The notes: a model not told the origin generated them from the letters alone. DNA of 64,000 nt from a bacterium (GCA_030430495.1 JAUIKM010000014.1:62001-126000); one strand, 5' to 3'; positions 17,056 through 29,097 are shown, numbered from the stretch's first letter. Numbers and translations: made by a program.

Positions 17056-18759
17056 ATGACTGCGAACAACAGAACGACAGACTCAGCAGATTCGGCGTCC
17101 GCTGCATCGACGGCGGCGCTGCGCGAAGAGCCGCAGGAGCGCGTGGACGCACTATTGAGGCGGGCGCGGCGCGACATCCGCGCGGCGCGCTACGAGCAGG
17201 CCGCGGTTTCCCTGACGACGGCGATCGATCTGGACGCGCCGGACCACGCCGCCGCCGGCCGCGCGGAGCTGTACTTCAACCTGGGAATAGCGCACTACCG
17301 TCTGGGCAACTACGACGCAGCGCTGGCGGCCTACCTCAACGCCCTGGCGATTCACCGCACGCTTGACGACCGCAAGCTGATCTCCCGCTCGCTCAACGGC
17401 ATCGGCAACGTCTACTACGCGCGCAGCGACTTTGCCAACGCCCTGCAATACTACAGGGAGGGCATGGAGCTGGACGAAGCGCTGCGGGATCGGCCTTCGA
17501 TGGCCGTGGCCTACAACAATGTGGGCCTCGTCCACGGCGGGCTGGGAGACATGCCGCGCGCGCGCGAATTCCTGCAGCGCAGCCTGACGATTCGCGAGGA
17601 ACTGAAGGATTACGACGGCGTGGCCTACTGCTTGCACAACCTGGGCTACAGCTGGTTCCTCGACGCGGAGCACGCCCGTGCGCGCGACCTGGTCATCCGC
17701 GCTTTTGAGCTGCGCACGCAGCAGGGCGACCGCTACGGCATCGTCAACTCCCTGACGCTGCTGGGGCGCGTTCACCTGGCGCTGGAAGACTACGCCGCGG
17801 CGGCGGAAGCGCTGGAACGCGCGCTGCCGGTGGCGCGCGATATCAAATTGCAGCGCGAGCTGCTGGACGTGTACGAAGTGCTGTCGGAAGCATACGCGCG
17901 GCAGCACGAGCACAAACGCGCGTTGGAGTACCACAAACTCTACCACGCCGGCAGCCGCGAGCTGTTTAACAGCCAGTCCGAAGAGCGCATGCAGCAGCTG
18001 GTCGTACAGCACAAGCTGGAGCGCGCGCAGTACGAGAAAGAGATGTACCGCATGCGCAGCGAGCACCTGGAAATGGCGCTGCACCGCAAGAACGACGAAC
18101 TGGCGACGATGGCGCTGCTGCTGGTGCAGAAAGCCGAGCTGATCAACAACTTCAGGCGTCAGCTGCCGCGCCTGATCGGCAGCGACGCCACGAACCGGCT
18201 GGACGCGGCGATGCAGGAGCTGGACCGCAACCTGGGGCTGAGCAGCGAATGGGAGTCATTTGAGCGCGGTCTGCAGGAAACGCAGCATGACTTTGTTAAA
18301 CACCTGGCGGCGCGGTTTCCGGATCTGAGCCCGACGGAGCTGCGCCTCTGCACGCTGATAAAACTCGGACTGGGCAACAAGGACATCGCCGAGCTGATGA
18401 ACGTGGGGCTGCGCGACATCGAAAATCACCGCTACCGCATGCGCCGCAAATTCGGCCTGCCGCGGCGCGACAAACTGGACCTCTACCTGCTGGAATTTGA
18501 AAAGCAGGTGCGCCAGAACGAAGAACGCCCGACGGAGGCGACGCCGAAGGTACAGACGCTGAGCGCGCGCCTGCCGGAGCTCTCGCAGATGGAACTGAAA
18601 GTCTGCTCGCTGCTGCTGCTCTCGATGAGCAGCAAGGAGATCGCCGACTCACTGGCGCTGTCGGTGCGCACGATTGAGCGTCACCGACTGCGCATCCGCC
18701 GCAAGCTGGGCCTGGCGCGCAACGCCAACCTGACCACGTATCTGGCATCACTTACCTGA
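17056..18759 (+). CDS. TPR regulator with two tandem LuxR-type HTH domains
   Basis: About 567 residues starting at ATG 17056; longer in-frame starts add a Cys/Arg-rich stretch that does not look coding. Residues ~35-310 are tetratricopeptide repeats (YFNLGIAHYRLGNYDAALAA, AVAYNNVGLVHGGLGDMPRA). A coiled coil follows (~310-400). Two helix-turn-helix domains close the protein: FPDLSPTELRLCTLIKLGLG...IENHRYRMRRKFGL (~415-480) and LPELSQMELKVCSLLLLSMS...IERHRLRIRRKLGL (~505-565). Single-HTH members of this type are frequent cytoplasmic regulators in Bacteroidota (another is at 29927); two copies in one chain are unusual. It is divergent from the RebB-like gene, so it might control it, but this is only positional. 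Confidence 0.8.
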   Translation: MTANNRTTDSADSASAASTAALREEPQERVDALLRRARRDIRAARYEQAAVSLTTAIDLDAPDHAAAGRAELYFNLGIAHYRLGNYDAALAAYLNALAIHRTLDDRKLISRSLNGIGNVYYARSDFANALQYYREGMELDEALRDRPSMAVAYNNVGLVHGGLGDMPRAREFLQRSLTIREELKDYDGVAYCLHNLGYSWFLDAEHARARDLVIRAFELRTQQGDRYGIVNSLTLLGRVHLALEDYAAAAEALERALPVARDIKLQRELLDVYEVLSEAYARQHEHKRALEYHKLYHAGSRELFNSQSEERMQQLVVQHKLERAQYEKEMYRMRSEHLEMALHRKNDELATMALLLVQKAELINNFRRQLPRLIGSDATNRLDAAMQELDRNLGLSSEWESFERGLQETQHDFVKHLAARFPDLSPTELRLCTLIKLGLGNKDIAELMNVGLRDIENHRYRMRRKFGLPRRDKLDLYLLEFEKQVRQNEERPTEATPKVQTLSARLPELSQMELKVCSLLLLSMSSKEIADSLALSVRTIERHRLRIRRKLGLARNANLTTYLASLT

Positions 18760-19120
18760 CTTCCGGCTGTATGGCCCACTCAACTCACTGTGGGACTGTT
18801 TGCGCGGCGACGCGGGACGGACTGCGGGAATTGGGACTGATCACTCCATGACGAACAAAAAGGGTTTTCGGATTGCGTAGTTATTGAGTAAGAATTGCGT
18901 AGCGCACCTGCAGAAGCGCGGGGGTAGATTGCAGATGTCGAAAGGGTGGAACGCCCGCGACGCGAAAATTTGCAGTGCTACCTTCAAACGCTCGAGTGGT
19001 TCCGTGTGAGGCCGACGAGCGTTTGATGTTTTAAAAGGTAACCAGAGTTTTCTTCGGTGTGTTAACAATCCGTGCAGGAACAAAAACACAGGATGGGTTA
19101 AACACGAACCGGGGGCGACA
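18760..19120. other. Intergenic region, no gene seen
   Basis: 361 bp upstream of the vWA protein. It is somewhat AT-richer than its surroundings and contains GTTAAC and GTTAAA words near 19060-19102, close to the gene start. A minus-strand frame (18841-19089) has no family resemblance and is not called. Confidence 0.4.
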
Positions 19121-21019
19121 ATGTGCGGACTTAAACAATGGGCATTGCGAACGAGCGCACTTCTGGCAACAATAACTTTGATGTCGACTCTGCCCTGCCT
19201 TGCGGGGATCTACGGCATCGTGGAAGGGACGGTGACGGACGAGTGGGGTGATCCGCTGCCGGGCGCCACGATCAGGCTGGCAGGAACTTCACAAGGCGCA
19301 GTGGCCGGCGCCGATGGTCGTTTCCGGATCATCAAGGTTCTCTCTGGAACGTATGACCTGAATGTGACATCTATCGCATTTGAACCGAAAGATGTTTACT
19401 CACTGCAAGTTGCGCCCGACGACACAACCCGGATTGCCGTCGAGCTGTTTGAATGGGGGCGTCAGTCGAGTAAACCTTACCTTTCAGGCCGTCCCGCGCC
19501 GATTCAATTCCACGCCTGGTTAAACGAAATGCACCCGGGCCCTGTTAAACTCAGCGCAGGTGAAGTCGGCGCGCCGCAGCACGGGTCCGCGGCAGGTTTA
19601 ACAGGCATGCAGTTCCGCCGCAGTCCGGAAACGCCGGTCACCCGTGCGGCGCCGCTCTGTGAGCGGCATGGCGCTGCAATTCTGCGGCATCTGTTGGAAC
19701 ACGGAGTGGAAAAGACCGGCGTACCGCCGCGCATCGAAGAACTCGTCAATACGCCGCGCTACAGTTATGCAGCGCCGACTGATGCAGATGCGGCGCTGTA
19801 CAGCGAAATGACGCCCTGTCCCTGGAATCCCGCCAACTACCTTTTAAACATCGCCGTGTGCACGCGCGAGCCGACGGCAGCGGAGCGACGACACGACGAC
19901 CGCGTCGTGCACCTGATTGTCGACGTGTCGGGATCGATGCAAAGCGAGGGCAAATTCGAAAAGTTAAAGCAGGATCTTGAGGATTACCTGCGCCGCGCCG
20001 ATGTCACAACAGCGATAAATCTGCACGTCGTGCTGGACGGTAACATGCAGACGGTGCGCTCGCCACGGCCGCCGCTGCGGCGCGATGAGCTGCGCGCCGC
20101 GCTGGACGGCCTGAAGTTCGACGGGGCGAAAGAAACGTTCAGCATCTACGATTTGCCGCAGTGCCTGGCCGACGCCGGCAATACAAAACTCAGCAAACGG
20201 ATTGTTGTGTTGAGCGACGGAGCCAGTCTGTTTAAGTCCGGAAAGAATGCGCGCTTCCAGCGAATGTTAACAGCACTCAAGGAGCTTGACGCAACTTTGG
20301 ACATTGTCAGCGTCGGCACGCTGGTGACGGACAACTGTCACCTGTCCGATTTCGCACGGCGCTGCGGGGGACAACACCGGATAGCAGGTACGGCAGGTGA
20401 ACTCAGTGCGGCGCTTGATGACGCATTCAAGGCCGACCGCGCAGCGGTGTTGTTTAACCCGCTGGTGGACTTTGACTTCAACCCGCGCCTGGTGGAATCG
20501 TACCGGCTGCTGGGCTGTGACCCGCGCGGCCGCGCGGTCTGGTACTACGCGCCGGCCGACACATCCGCGCTGTACATGCCTGGCGGCGCACAGCACATTT
20601 TTCAGTTTGAGATTGTTCCGGCGGCGGATCGGGACGGGTCTTTGAGTGTTTACACCGAGCCGATGTTAACAGAGCGGGCGCTTGCCGCGGACGAGCTGGC
20701 GTCGATCAGATTGAGTTTTACACCTGCAGCGACGGCGCGGAGGGAGACTGTTGAGCTGGTCGTTGCAAACAGCGTGACGGCACTGGATGACGCTTCGGCA
20801 GACTTTAAACTCAGCGCCGCGCTGGCCTGTCTTGGGCTACATATTGTCAATGCGCCGAATGCACACAAGGCGACGCTACGTCTGGCGCGGGAACTGGCGG
20901 CGGGCGAGCCGCGCGGGGACAAGAGCCGCGTCCGCACGCTGCGCGAGGAAGCGGTCGCGCTGCTGTTCGACAGAATCGGGCGCAGCTACATCAGACCCAA
21001 GCGGCAGTTCAACCGTTAA
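19121..21019 (+). CDS. Exported CarboxypepD_reg-like / von Willebrand factor A protein
   Basis: About 632 residues beginning with a signal peptide (LLATITLMSTLPCLAG). Residues ~30-105 form a carboxypeptidase-regulatory-like beta-sandwich (GIVEGTVTDEWGDPLPGATI, DGRFRI). After a linker, residues ~260-430 form a vWA domain with an intact MIDAS motif DVSGS at 268-272 and a later VVLSDGAS strand, so it can bind a divalent metal and probably a partner protein. A C-terminal beta domain follows. The layout recalls Bacteroidota YfbK-like vWA proteins, though the N-terminal half differs. It is a single gene with a hairpin after its stop. Likely surface or periplasmic; the partner is unknown. Confidence 0.75.
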   Translation: MCGLKQWALRTSALLATITLMSTLPCLAGIYGIVEGTVTDEWGDPLPGATIRLAGTSQGAVAGADGRFRIIKVLSGTYDLNVTSIAFEPKDVYSLQVAPDDTTRIAVELFEWGRQSSKPYLSGRPAPIQFHAWLNEMHPGPVKLSAGEVGAPQHGSAAGLTGMQFRRSPETPVTRAAPLCERHGAAILRHLLEHGVEKTGVPPRIEELVNTPRYSYAAPTDADAALYSEMTPCPWNPANYLLNIAVCTREPTAAERRHDDRVVHLIVDVSGSMQSEGKFEKLKQDLEDYLRRADVTTAINLHVVLDGNMQTVRSPRPPLRRDELRAALDGLKFDGAKETFSIYDLPQCLADAGNTKLSKRIVVLSDGASLFKSGKNARFQRMLTALKELDATLDIVSVGTLVTDNCHLSDFARRCGGQHRIAGTAGELSAALDDAFKADRAAVLFNPLVDFDFNPRLVESYRLLGCDPRGRAVWYYAPADTSALYMPGGAQHIFQFEIVPAADRDGSLSVYTEPMLTERALAADELASIRLSFTPAATARRETVELVVANSVTALDDASADFKLSAALACLGLHIVNAPNAHKATLRLARELAAGEPRGDKSRVRTLREEAVALLFDRIGRSYIRPKRQFNR

Positions 21020-21047
21020 CAGTTGCCGTTGGTCAGTTTTCCATTGC

Positions 21048-21068
21048 CGCCGGGTATTTCACCCGGCG
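21048..21068 (+). terminator. Hairpin after the vWA gene
   Basis: CGCCGGGT / ACCCGGCG, 8-bp stem with 5-base loop ATTTC, 28 bp after the stop at 21019. It is followed by CATTGTTGTG rather than a clean T-run, so termination is probable but weaker than at other sites here. Confidence 0.55.
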
Positions 21069-21838
21069 CATTGTTGTGTTGTGTGAGCGGGAATCAAGCA
21101 CTCAATGGTTGTGGCGAGAGTTATTGCGGGAGCTCTGGAAACAGCAACGAGGTCTCCGTTCAGTATGGTTGTGGCGGTCATGCGGCGTTCGGATCAATCT
21201 CTGTTCTGAGTTTCTGTGTTGAGTGATTGCGACCGTTTTCCGCGGGTCGGGCGATCAATTTAAGGTGATGGTGCAGGTGCGGAGTGGTTCGGGGGGCACG
21301 ATGTTTTTCAGGTGCGGCGAGGACGGGGGGGATTCTGCGCGAGGGGCGGCGTTTTTGGAGTGCGGGTCAATGCCCGGCAAAGCTGTGCAAGCGGAAGTGA
21401 TGTCCGTTCGCCACCGAATTGCGACCGGTTGGCTACGACAGGCGCTACGTTCAATTTTTTACCGTATGGGCAAAGCGAAGAAATGTTTATGATTGGGGGA
21501 ACAGCGCGCAGCATGCGGCGCGTGATTCCGCGACGGCCTTCACTCAAGAAAAATCTGCACACAAAGCAGGGTGGGAGGAGTGTGTACGGAGCGCGGAGGG
21601 ACTGACCGTGGCGGCGGCGGGGTGGCCCCCTGATCTAGCGAGGAGTCCGCTCTTTCTAAAACGGCACAACGCCTCCGCCGCCCCAAGTCCTTGAAATTCA
21701 ATGCCTTAGCGCCTTGCCTGTTCGCGGCTGCCCGCTTCAGGCTCATCGCCCGGCTCAAAAACTTTTCCACATGCGCACCGGTTTGAACCTGGCGACTCAT
21801 CGGCAGACTCCGGACCCGGAGCCTTCTGTCCCGATGCT

Positions 21839-21897
21839 TAACAAAACGCTCATAAGAGCCTGAGGGCGAAGTCTCAAACGAGCCCTCAAAGCGGTCA
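21839..21897 (+). repeat. REP-like hairpin element, copy 2
   Basis: AACAAAACGCTCATAAGAGCC followed at 21861-21888 by TGAGGGC...GCCCTCA, then AAAGCGGTCAG. It has the same outer blocks as the copy at 477 but the stem variant shared with 34176. Confidence 0.75.
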
Positions 21898-22028
21898 GTC
21901 GCACCCTGGTGTTGAGCGAGGTGGCTGCGCGCGTGTGTGCCGACGGGTAAAATCTGTGCGCGCCGTTCTTGATGTGAAGCAAAATGCGTACATTCCGCAC
22001 AAGTGAAAAACCATGAGCAGTTAAAACA

Positions 22029-22976
22029 ATGTTAAACCAGAGAGACGCCGGAGTTGCCGCAATGCAGAATGCCTTCCCACCCATCCCCTACGAAGACTGG
22101 AAAGAGTCCAAAAATACGCTGCACCTGTTTTGTCAGATCATCGGCAAGACGCGCATGGCGCTCATGCCCAAACAGAATCACTGGTGGCATGTGACCCTCT
22201 ACGTGTCCAGCCGCGGTTTAACAACGCGGCCCATTCCCGTGGGCGACCGCGTGTTTGAAATAGAACTGAATCTGCGCGATCACAGGTTGCACATTTCTGT
22301 GAGCGACGGAGCTGAAACCGGCTTTTCGCTGTCCGGACTTTCCGTGGCTGCCTTTTTCCGTTTGTTTAATGCAGAGTTAAAACGCCTGGGAATTGTAGCG
22401 CCGATTCAGGCGCGGCCCTACGATACAATGAGCACAATCCCCTTTGACAGCGATAACGTGCACGCCGGATGCGACCACGAATATGCGGCGCGCTACTGGC
22501 AGGCGCTGTTAAACATCAATTCTGTTTTTGAAGAATTCCGCGGCCGTTTTATCGGCAAAAGCACACCGGTGCAGCTGTTCTGGCACAGCTTTGATCTGGC
22601 GTTGACGCGATTTTCCGGTCGCGAAGCGCGGCGTGAAAGCGGGACAAATGCGGACCGCGAAGCCTATTCACATGAAGTGATCAGTTTTGGATTCTGGCCC
22701 GGCGACGAAAACGTGCCTTTCCCCGCATTTTATTCCTACGTGTATCCCGAGCCGGAAGGGCTGGCGCAGGAGCCGCTTAAACCCGACGCCGCCATGTGGA
22801 ATGTAAGCGAGGGCGGCTCGATGGCCATTCTGGCCTACGACGAAGTCCGCTCCGCCGCGAATCCGCGCCAGGCGATTCTGGACTTTCTGGACAGCGCGTA
22901 CCATGCCGGCGCAGGACGCGCAAATTGGGACACAGCCAAATATGACCTGGCCAATTTTGAAGCGAACACACAATAA
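22029..22976 (+). CDS. DUF5996 family protein
   Basis: About 315 residues; ATG 22062 (MQNAFPPIPYEDWKES) would match the usual family start, while ATG 22029 adds eleven residues. The sequence follows the family closely: LPY-x-W near the start, TLHLFCQIIGKTRMAL, NHWWHVTLYVSSRGLTT, and a second half with a long HSFDLALTRFSGR segment and FGFWPGDE. DUF5996 members are cytosolic proteins of unknown activity, widespread in bacteria; conserved His, Trp and Asp residues suggest an enzyme. It stands alone between intergenic regions, so the context does not help. Confidence 0.85.
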   Translation: MLNQRDAGVAAMQNAFPPIPYEDWKESKNTLHLFCQIIGKTRMALMPKQNHWWHVTLYVSSRGLTTRPIPVGDRVFEIELNLRDHRLHISVSDGAETGFSLSGLSVAAFFRLFNAELKRLGIVAPIQARPYDTMSTIPFDSDNVHAGCDHEYAARYWQALLNINSVFEEFRGRFIGKSTPVQLFWHSFDLALTRFSGREARRESGTNADREAYSHEVISFGFWPGDENVPFPAFYSYVYPEPEGLAQEPLKPDAAMWNVSEGGSMAILAYDEVRSAANPRQAILDFLDSAYHAGAGRANWDTAKYDLANFEANTQ

Positions 22977-23209
22977 ACGCCTGAACCCTTGTTTAATGCG
23001 TCGGCCGCGTCGGCGCATCACTATCCCGCCTCCACGTGCGTCAATGGCGGCGCATTTGTTAAGCGGCGGATCAAAAGGGGTAAAAATAGTGCCCCGATCC
23101 ACGCCGCCGTTCGGCTGATTCGTTTGTACTGCCGTTAATGTGACAACTCTTGCGGTCCGGGAATTATAGGTAAAACGACTGGCGCAATTCGGCGGAAAGG
23201 AAGCGGAGA

Positions 23210-24238
23210 ATGGAAATTGAACAGAGTGTGCGGCGCGCGGCGGGAGTAATCGGCGGCATTGTGTGCATGCTTGTGCTGGCGACGGCCTGCGGCGAGGAGC
23301 CCGTCGACGCCGCGCCCACCCCGGCCGATTTGCGCACGCTCGACAGCCTGCAAACTATCGCGGCAAAGCAGGCCGACGCGGTCCAGGCGCGCCGCGATGC
23401 CGAAGACAGCATTCGGATCAGCTATACGCCCTATGCCATCAGTTCGGCGGCCGACCTCAAGACCTTCCGCGAACAGTATTCGGCCGAGCAGCGCCGCGTC
23501 ATTCTGTCACTGAACCGCCTCGACAGCCGGCACCTGCACTACGGCGACACGCTGGTTGTGCCGGATCCGCTCCACGAAAGCCTGATGCCTTACTCGCCCT
23601 TTCCGCAGCGACTTCCGGAGCTGACCTTTGTACCGAAATTTACGCTGGTGTCGTACCGCGTGCAGGCCTTCGGCGCGTATGAATACGGCCGGCTGGTGCG
23701 CTGGGGCCCGACGAGCATGGGCAAACGCTCGACGCCGACGCCGACGGGTCTGTTCTCCGTCAACTGGAAATCCAAACGCGCCATCAGCACGATCGACCGC
23801 AGCTGGATTCTGCCGTGGAACGTGAACGTCATGAATTTTGAGGGCGTCTCCATGCACCAGTACGACATGCCGGGTTATCCCGCCAGCCACGCCTGCATGC
23901 GCCTGTTGGAAGAGGACGCGCACTGGAACTACGGCTGGGCGGAGTCCTGGATTCTGGGTGCAAACGGCAAACTGCGTGCGCGCGGCACGCCGGTGCTGAT
24001 TTTCGGCCGCTACGACTACAAATCGCCTTCGCCGTGGAGCCGCCTGACGACCAAGCCCGCTATTCACCGCATTGACGCCATTGACTTGCGCGTTTTTCGC
24101 GAGTCGCTCGGCAGCATCCTGGAGTGGACCTCGACGCGCGATTCCGTGCTGCGCGCAGGCCGCGCGGAGGCGAGCATGCCGGTGGACAGCAGCCAGGCGC
24201 GCTCGGCCCGGGCGGCAAATGAGCAATCGGCGGGCTGA
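23210..24238 (+). CDS. L,D-transpeptidase (YkuD) lipoprotein
   Basis: About 342 residues. The lipobox LATAC places the lipidated Cys at 27. After a linker rich in Ala/Asp, residues ~140-250 form a YkuD domain, with the catalytic block containing His216 (SMHQYDMPGYP) and SHACMRL with Cys229. The usual SxGC is SHAC here. Such enzymes make 3-3 cross-links in peptidoglycan or attach proteins to it, working in the periplasm; a lipid anchor tethers this one to a membrane. A GGAAGCGGAG stretch precedes the ATG. The hybrid histidine kinase starts 54 bp downstream and may be co-transcribed, suggesting an envelope-stress link (inference). Confidence 0.85.
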   Translation: MEIEQSVRRAAGVIGGIVCMLVLATACGEEPVDAAPTPADLRTLDSLQTIAAKQADAVQARRDAEDSIRISYTPYAISSAADLKTFREQYSAEQRRVILSLNRLDSRHLHYGDTLVVPDPLHESLMPYSPFPQRLPELTFVPKFTLVSYRVQAFGAYEYGRLVRWGPTSMGKRSTPTPTGLFSVNWKSKRAISTIDRSWILPWNVNVMNFEGVSMHQYDMPGYPASHACMRLLEEDAHWNYGWAESWILGANGKLRARGTPVLIFGRYDYKSPSPWSRLTTKPAIHRIDAIDLRVFRESLGSILEWTSTRDSVLRAGRAEASMPVDSSQARSARAANEQSAG

Positions 24239-24292
24239 TCGCTCGTCGGCTGGAGCTAACAGACCGTTCGGCTCCGCAACCAAGGCGCACGC

Positions 24293-27031
<2,739 letters not shown>

Positions 27032-27265
27032 GCGGAAACCGGCTGCGTGCCGTGAGATCGGCTGAGCGGGAGGTTTGGGGTTCCAGGTGGAGGTTCAGCG
27101 GCTGAAAATACGTAAAACTACGTGTGAGCTGTGAGCCCTAAGGACATACAGCTCAACAACTTAGCCTGCCAAAATTTCCGTGTTCCGCCTCAGCTCTCCA
27201 ACGGCCGGTCTCAAGCCCTGAACGGTCGAGCGAAGGCAAGGAGTGCGGCCCCGGAAGCCATCCGG

Positions 27266-27362
27266 AGAATCATTCAGAACGTCATTCAGGTAATCGTCAG
27301 AGAGTCAGTCAGAAAGCCAATCAGCGAGAAATCAAGCGAGTCAGTCGGGAAGTCGGTCAATC
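27266..27362. repeat. Degenerate 12-nt tandem repeat
   Basis: Within the 402-bp gap between the convergent kinase and LytTR genes, TCAG/TCAA words recur about every 12 bases over eight units (for example ATTCAG, ATTCAG, CGTCAG, AGTCAG, ATCAG, ATCAAG, AGTCAG, AGTCGG). Apart from this decayed minisatellite, nothing else is seen in 27032-27433. Confidence 0.5.
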
Positions 27363-27433
27363 ACACAACCAAGCCGCAAAACCACCGCCCGGCCGGCCGA
27401 AGACTCCCGGCGCGCAAACTGATAATCTCCGCA

Positions 27434-28126
27434 TCACTGCAGCAGGCGCAGACGCCGCAGCAACTCGTCGCGATACGAGGGGCTCAGCGGCAGTTGTTTG
27501 CCGCCGATGTGAACGTCCGCGCCGTCCACCTTGTCAATCCCGTTGATGTTCACGATGTACGAACGGTGTATCCGCACAAAATTTGACGGCAGTTCCTCCG
27601 CCAGTTTTTTCATGCTCAGCAGTGACATCGTCGAGCCCGTCGGGCTGACAAAACTGACGTAGTTGGAAGCTGCTTCGATGTAGAGCACGTTGGCCAGCTC
27701 CACCTTGCTCAGCCCGCGTCCGTCCTTGACGAAAATGTGGTCCGGCGCCTGACCGCTCTCCGCCGGCGCGCTCGAAGGCATCGCCTGGCGCGCCTTGCGC
27801 AGCGCCTGGAAAAAACGCTCGAATTCCACCGGTTTGAGCAGATAGTCGACCACGTTGTAATTGTACGATTGCACCGCAAAATCGCTGTCGGATGTCACCA
27901 CGACAATCGGGCAGTCGGGCCGCAGCGTCTCCAGCAATTTGTCCCCGCGCATCTCCGGCATGTCGATGTCGAGCACGATCATGTCGAAGTCGACTTCCTG
28001 CATCAGTTTGAGCGCTTCCAGCCCGTTGTCGGCCTGGGAAATCGTCGCGCTGGGCTGCGCTTTCCGTGTGTAGTGCGCCAGTTGTTCGCGGATGATGATG
28101 TCGTCGTCGATAATCAGGAGATGCAT
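27434..28126 (-). CDS. LytTR-family response regulator
   Basis: About 230 residues from ATG 28126 (MHLLIIDDDIIIREQL); the frame is open further upstream, but the receiver domain starts here. The receiver domain spans residues 1-120, with acidic pocket DDD at 7-9, phosphoacceptor Asp in VLDIDMPEM and Lys in LLKPVEF. A LytTR DNA-binding domain occupies ~135-228 (FVKDGRGLSKVELANVLYIE, VRIHRSYIVNI). Regulators of this type bind direct repeats upstream of envelope or stress genes. No dedicated LytS-type kinase is adjacent; the hybrid kinase converging from the other side is one candidate. The gene is transcribed divergently from the DoxX-like gene, with overlapping -7 elements between them. Confidence 0.9.
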   Translation of the reverse strand: MHLLIIDDDIIIREQLAHYTRKAQPSATISQADNGLEALKLMQEVDFDMIVLDIDMPEMRGDKLLETLRPDCPIVVVTSDSDFAVQSYNYNVVDYLLKPVEFERFFQALRKARQAMPSSAPAESGQAPDHIFVKDGRGLSKVELANVLYIEAASNYVSFVSPTGSTMSLLSMKKLAEELPSNFVRIHRSYIVNINGIDKVDGADVHIGGKQLPLSPSYRDELLRRLRLLQ

Positions 28127-28288
28127 GCTGTCGTATCGCTTCGGAGTGGAAAATGTGTCGCAAAAAATGGCGCTGCGCCGCGGGAAATTTCGAGTCTTCC
28201 GAATCGCCGTCGGATTTCGCATGACAAAATGGCGATTTCACGGACTCAAAACTGCTGTTTACATGAATTGCCGGCAGGCCATTGCGCG

Positions 28289-28318
28289 CAAACGTACATT
28301 TGTCATGCGATTAATCAA
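28289..28318 (-). promoter_or_regulatory. Bacteroidota-type promoter, overlapping divergent -7 elements
   Basis: On the minus strand TTG, 19 bases, then TACGTTTG matches the Bacteroidota housekeeping promoter (TTG / TAnnTTTG) and would serve the LytTR gene. The same 14 bases on the plus strand, CAAACGTACATTTG (28289-28302), also contain TACATTTG facing the DoxX-like gene, so both directions share one TA step. The plus-strand -33 element is less clear. Confidence 0.6.
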
Positions 28319-28446
28319 AAAAGATTCCTTTGGATATCCGGTTGATCGCCCGATTGACACGACGCCCGCAGGGACTTCCCAAAACGCCGCGCCGCAATCG
28401 GAAAAACAAAACAACACGACGAACAACGGATAGAAAGATTCACGTC

Positions 28447-29010
28447 ATGCCAGTCCAGGAAGCTATTTTGTCGCCCCTGCAAGTCGCCCGCACACGTAAT
28501 GTGCGTCGCGAGCCCGTCGCTCAGCCGATCACCCGCAGCAGCTCCGACGAGGCTCTTCCGGCCACGGTTCAACGCCTGCTCGAATTTGTCAGCAGCAACC
28601 GCGGCCTGATTCTGCGTCTGGCGCTTGCTGTCGTCTTTGTCTGGTTCGGCGGTCTCAAAATTTTTGGCAAAAGCCCGGCTTACGGCCTCGTCGAACAGAC
28701 CGTGTTCTGGTTTCCCGCCGAAACCTTCGTTCCCATCCTCGGTTGGGCCGAAGTCCTGATCGGTCTCGGTCTGGCTTTTGGTTTCAAACTGCGCTGGGTT
28801 CTGGTGGCGCTGGCGGCGCACATGGCCGCCACTTTCTCCCCCTTCGTGCTGATCCCGGAAGTCTGCTTTCAGGATTTCCCCTTTGAACTCACGATGGAAG
28901 GCCAGTACATCTGTAAAAACCTCGTGATCATCGCCGCCGGCATGGTCATCGCTTCCGACAGCCTGGTCCGTCGCGCCCGCATGCAAAGCGGCAGAAATAC
29001 TCCTCTTTGA
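28447..29010 (+). CDS. DoxX/DUF417-like membrane protein
   Basis: About 187 residues from ATG 28447; the upstream in-frame extension is Arg/Lys-rich and unlikely to be coding. After a polar N-terminus there are four hydrophobic helices: LILRLALAVVFVWFGGLKIF, the FVPILGWAEVLIGLGLAFGF region, LVALAAHMAATFSPFVLI, and NLVIIAAGMVIAS. This pattern (WFGGLKI, then a conserved Glu in GWAEVLIGLGL) is that of DoxX-type and YkgB/DUF417 inner-membrane proteins. Some are linked to redox or oxidative stress; the role here is unknown. It is divergent from LytTR with a shared promoter region and ends at a strong terminator. Confidence 0.8.
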   Translation: MPVQEAILSPLQVARTRNVRREPVAQPITRSSSDEALPATVQRLLEFVSSNRGLILRLALAVVFVWFGGLKIFGKSPAYGLVEQTVFWFPAETFVPILGWAEVLIGLGLAFGFKLRWVLVALAAHMAATFSPFVLIPEVCFQDFPFELTMEGQYICKNLVIIAAGMVIASDSLVRRARMQSGRNTPL

Positions 29011-29065
29011 ATTCGATAGAACCTATTAATACGACGCAGGGTTCAACATTCTCATCGGTTCGCAC

Positions 29066-29097
29066 GCCCCGAAGTACAGGCACAGGTACTTCGGGGC
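29066..29097 (+). terminator. Rho-independent terminator of the DoxX-like gene
   Basis: A perfect 12-bp stem GCCCCGAAGTAC / GTACTTCGGGGC with 8-base loop AGGCACAG, followed by ATTGTGTTTTT, 56 bp after the stop at 29010. Confidence 0.9.

Larger units (their letters stand above)
21020..22028. other. 1-kb intergenic region with terminator and repeat
   Basis: Starts with a hairpin after the vWA gene (21048-21068). The middle (21100-21830) has G-rich, low-information sequence with short frames that show no codon bias or family resemblance. A REP-like element lies at 21839-21897. A TTGATG...TACATTCC pair near 21970-21993 is a weak promoter candidate for the DUF5996 gene. It could be a decayed gene. 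Confidence 0.4.

Noticed and set aside
18841-19089. An 82-residue minus-strand frame in an intergenic region
   Set aside because: No recognised motif, no ribosome-binding site; hydrophobic segments are short and mixed with Arg and Cys. Likely chance.
21023-21226. A 67-residue plus-strand frame after the vWA gene
   Set aside because: It starts right after the stop and runs over the hairpin; Cys/Gly-rich with no family. A tiny secreted peptide cannot be excluded, but support is absent.
27131-27586. A 151-residue plus-strand frame between the kinase and LytTR genes
   Set aside because: It runs into the antisense of the LytTR gene, and its distinctive part is just the 12-nt repeat translated.
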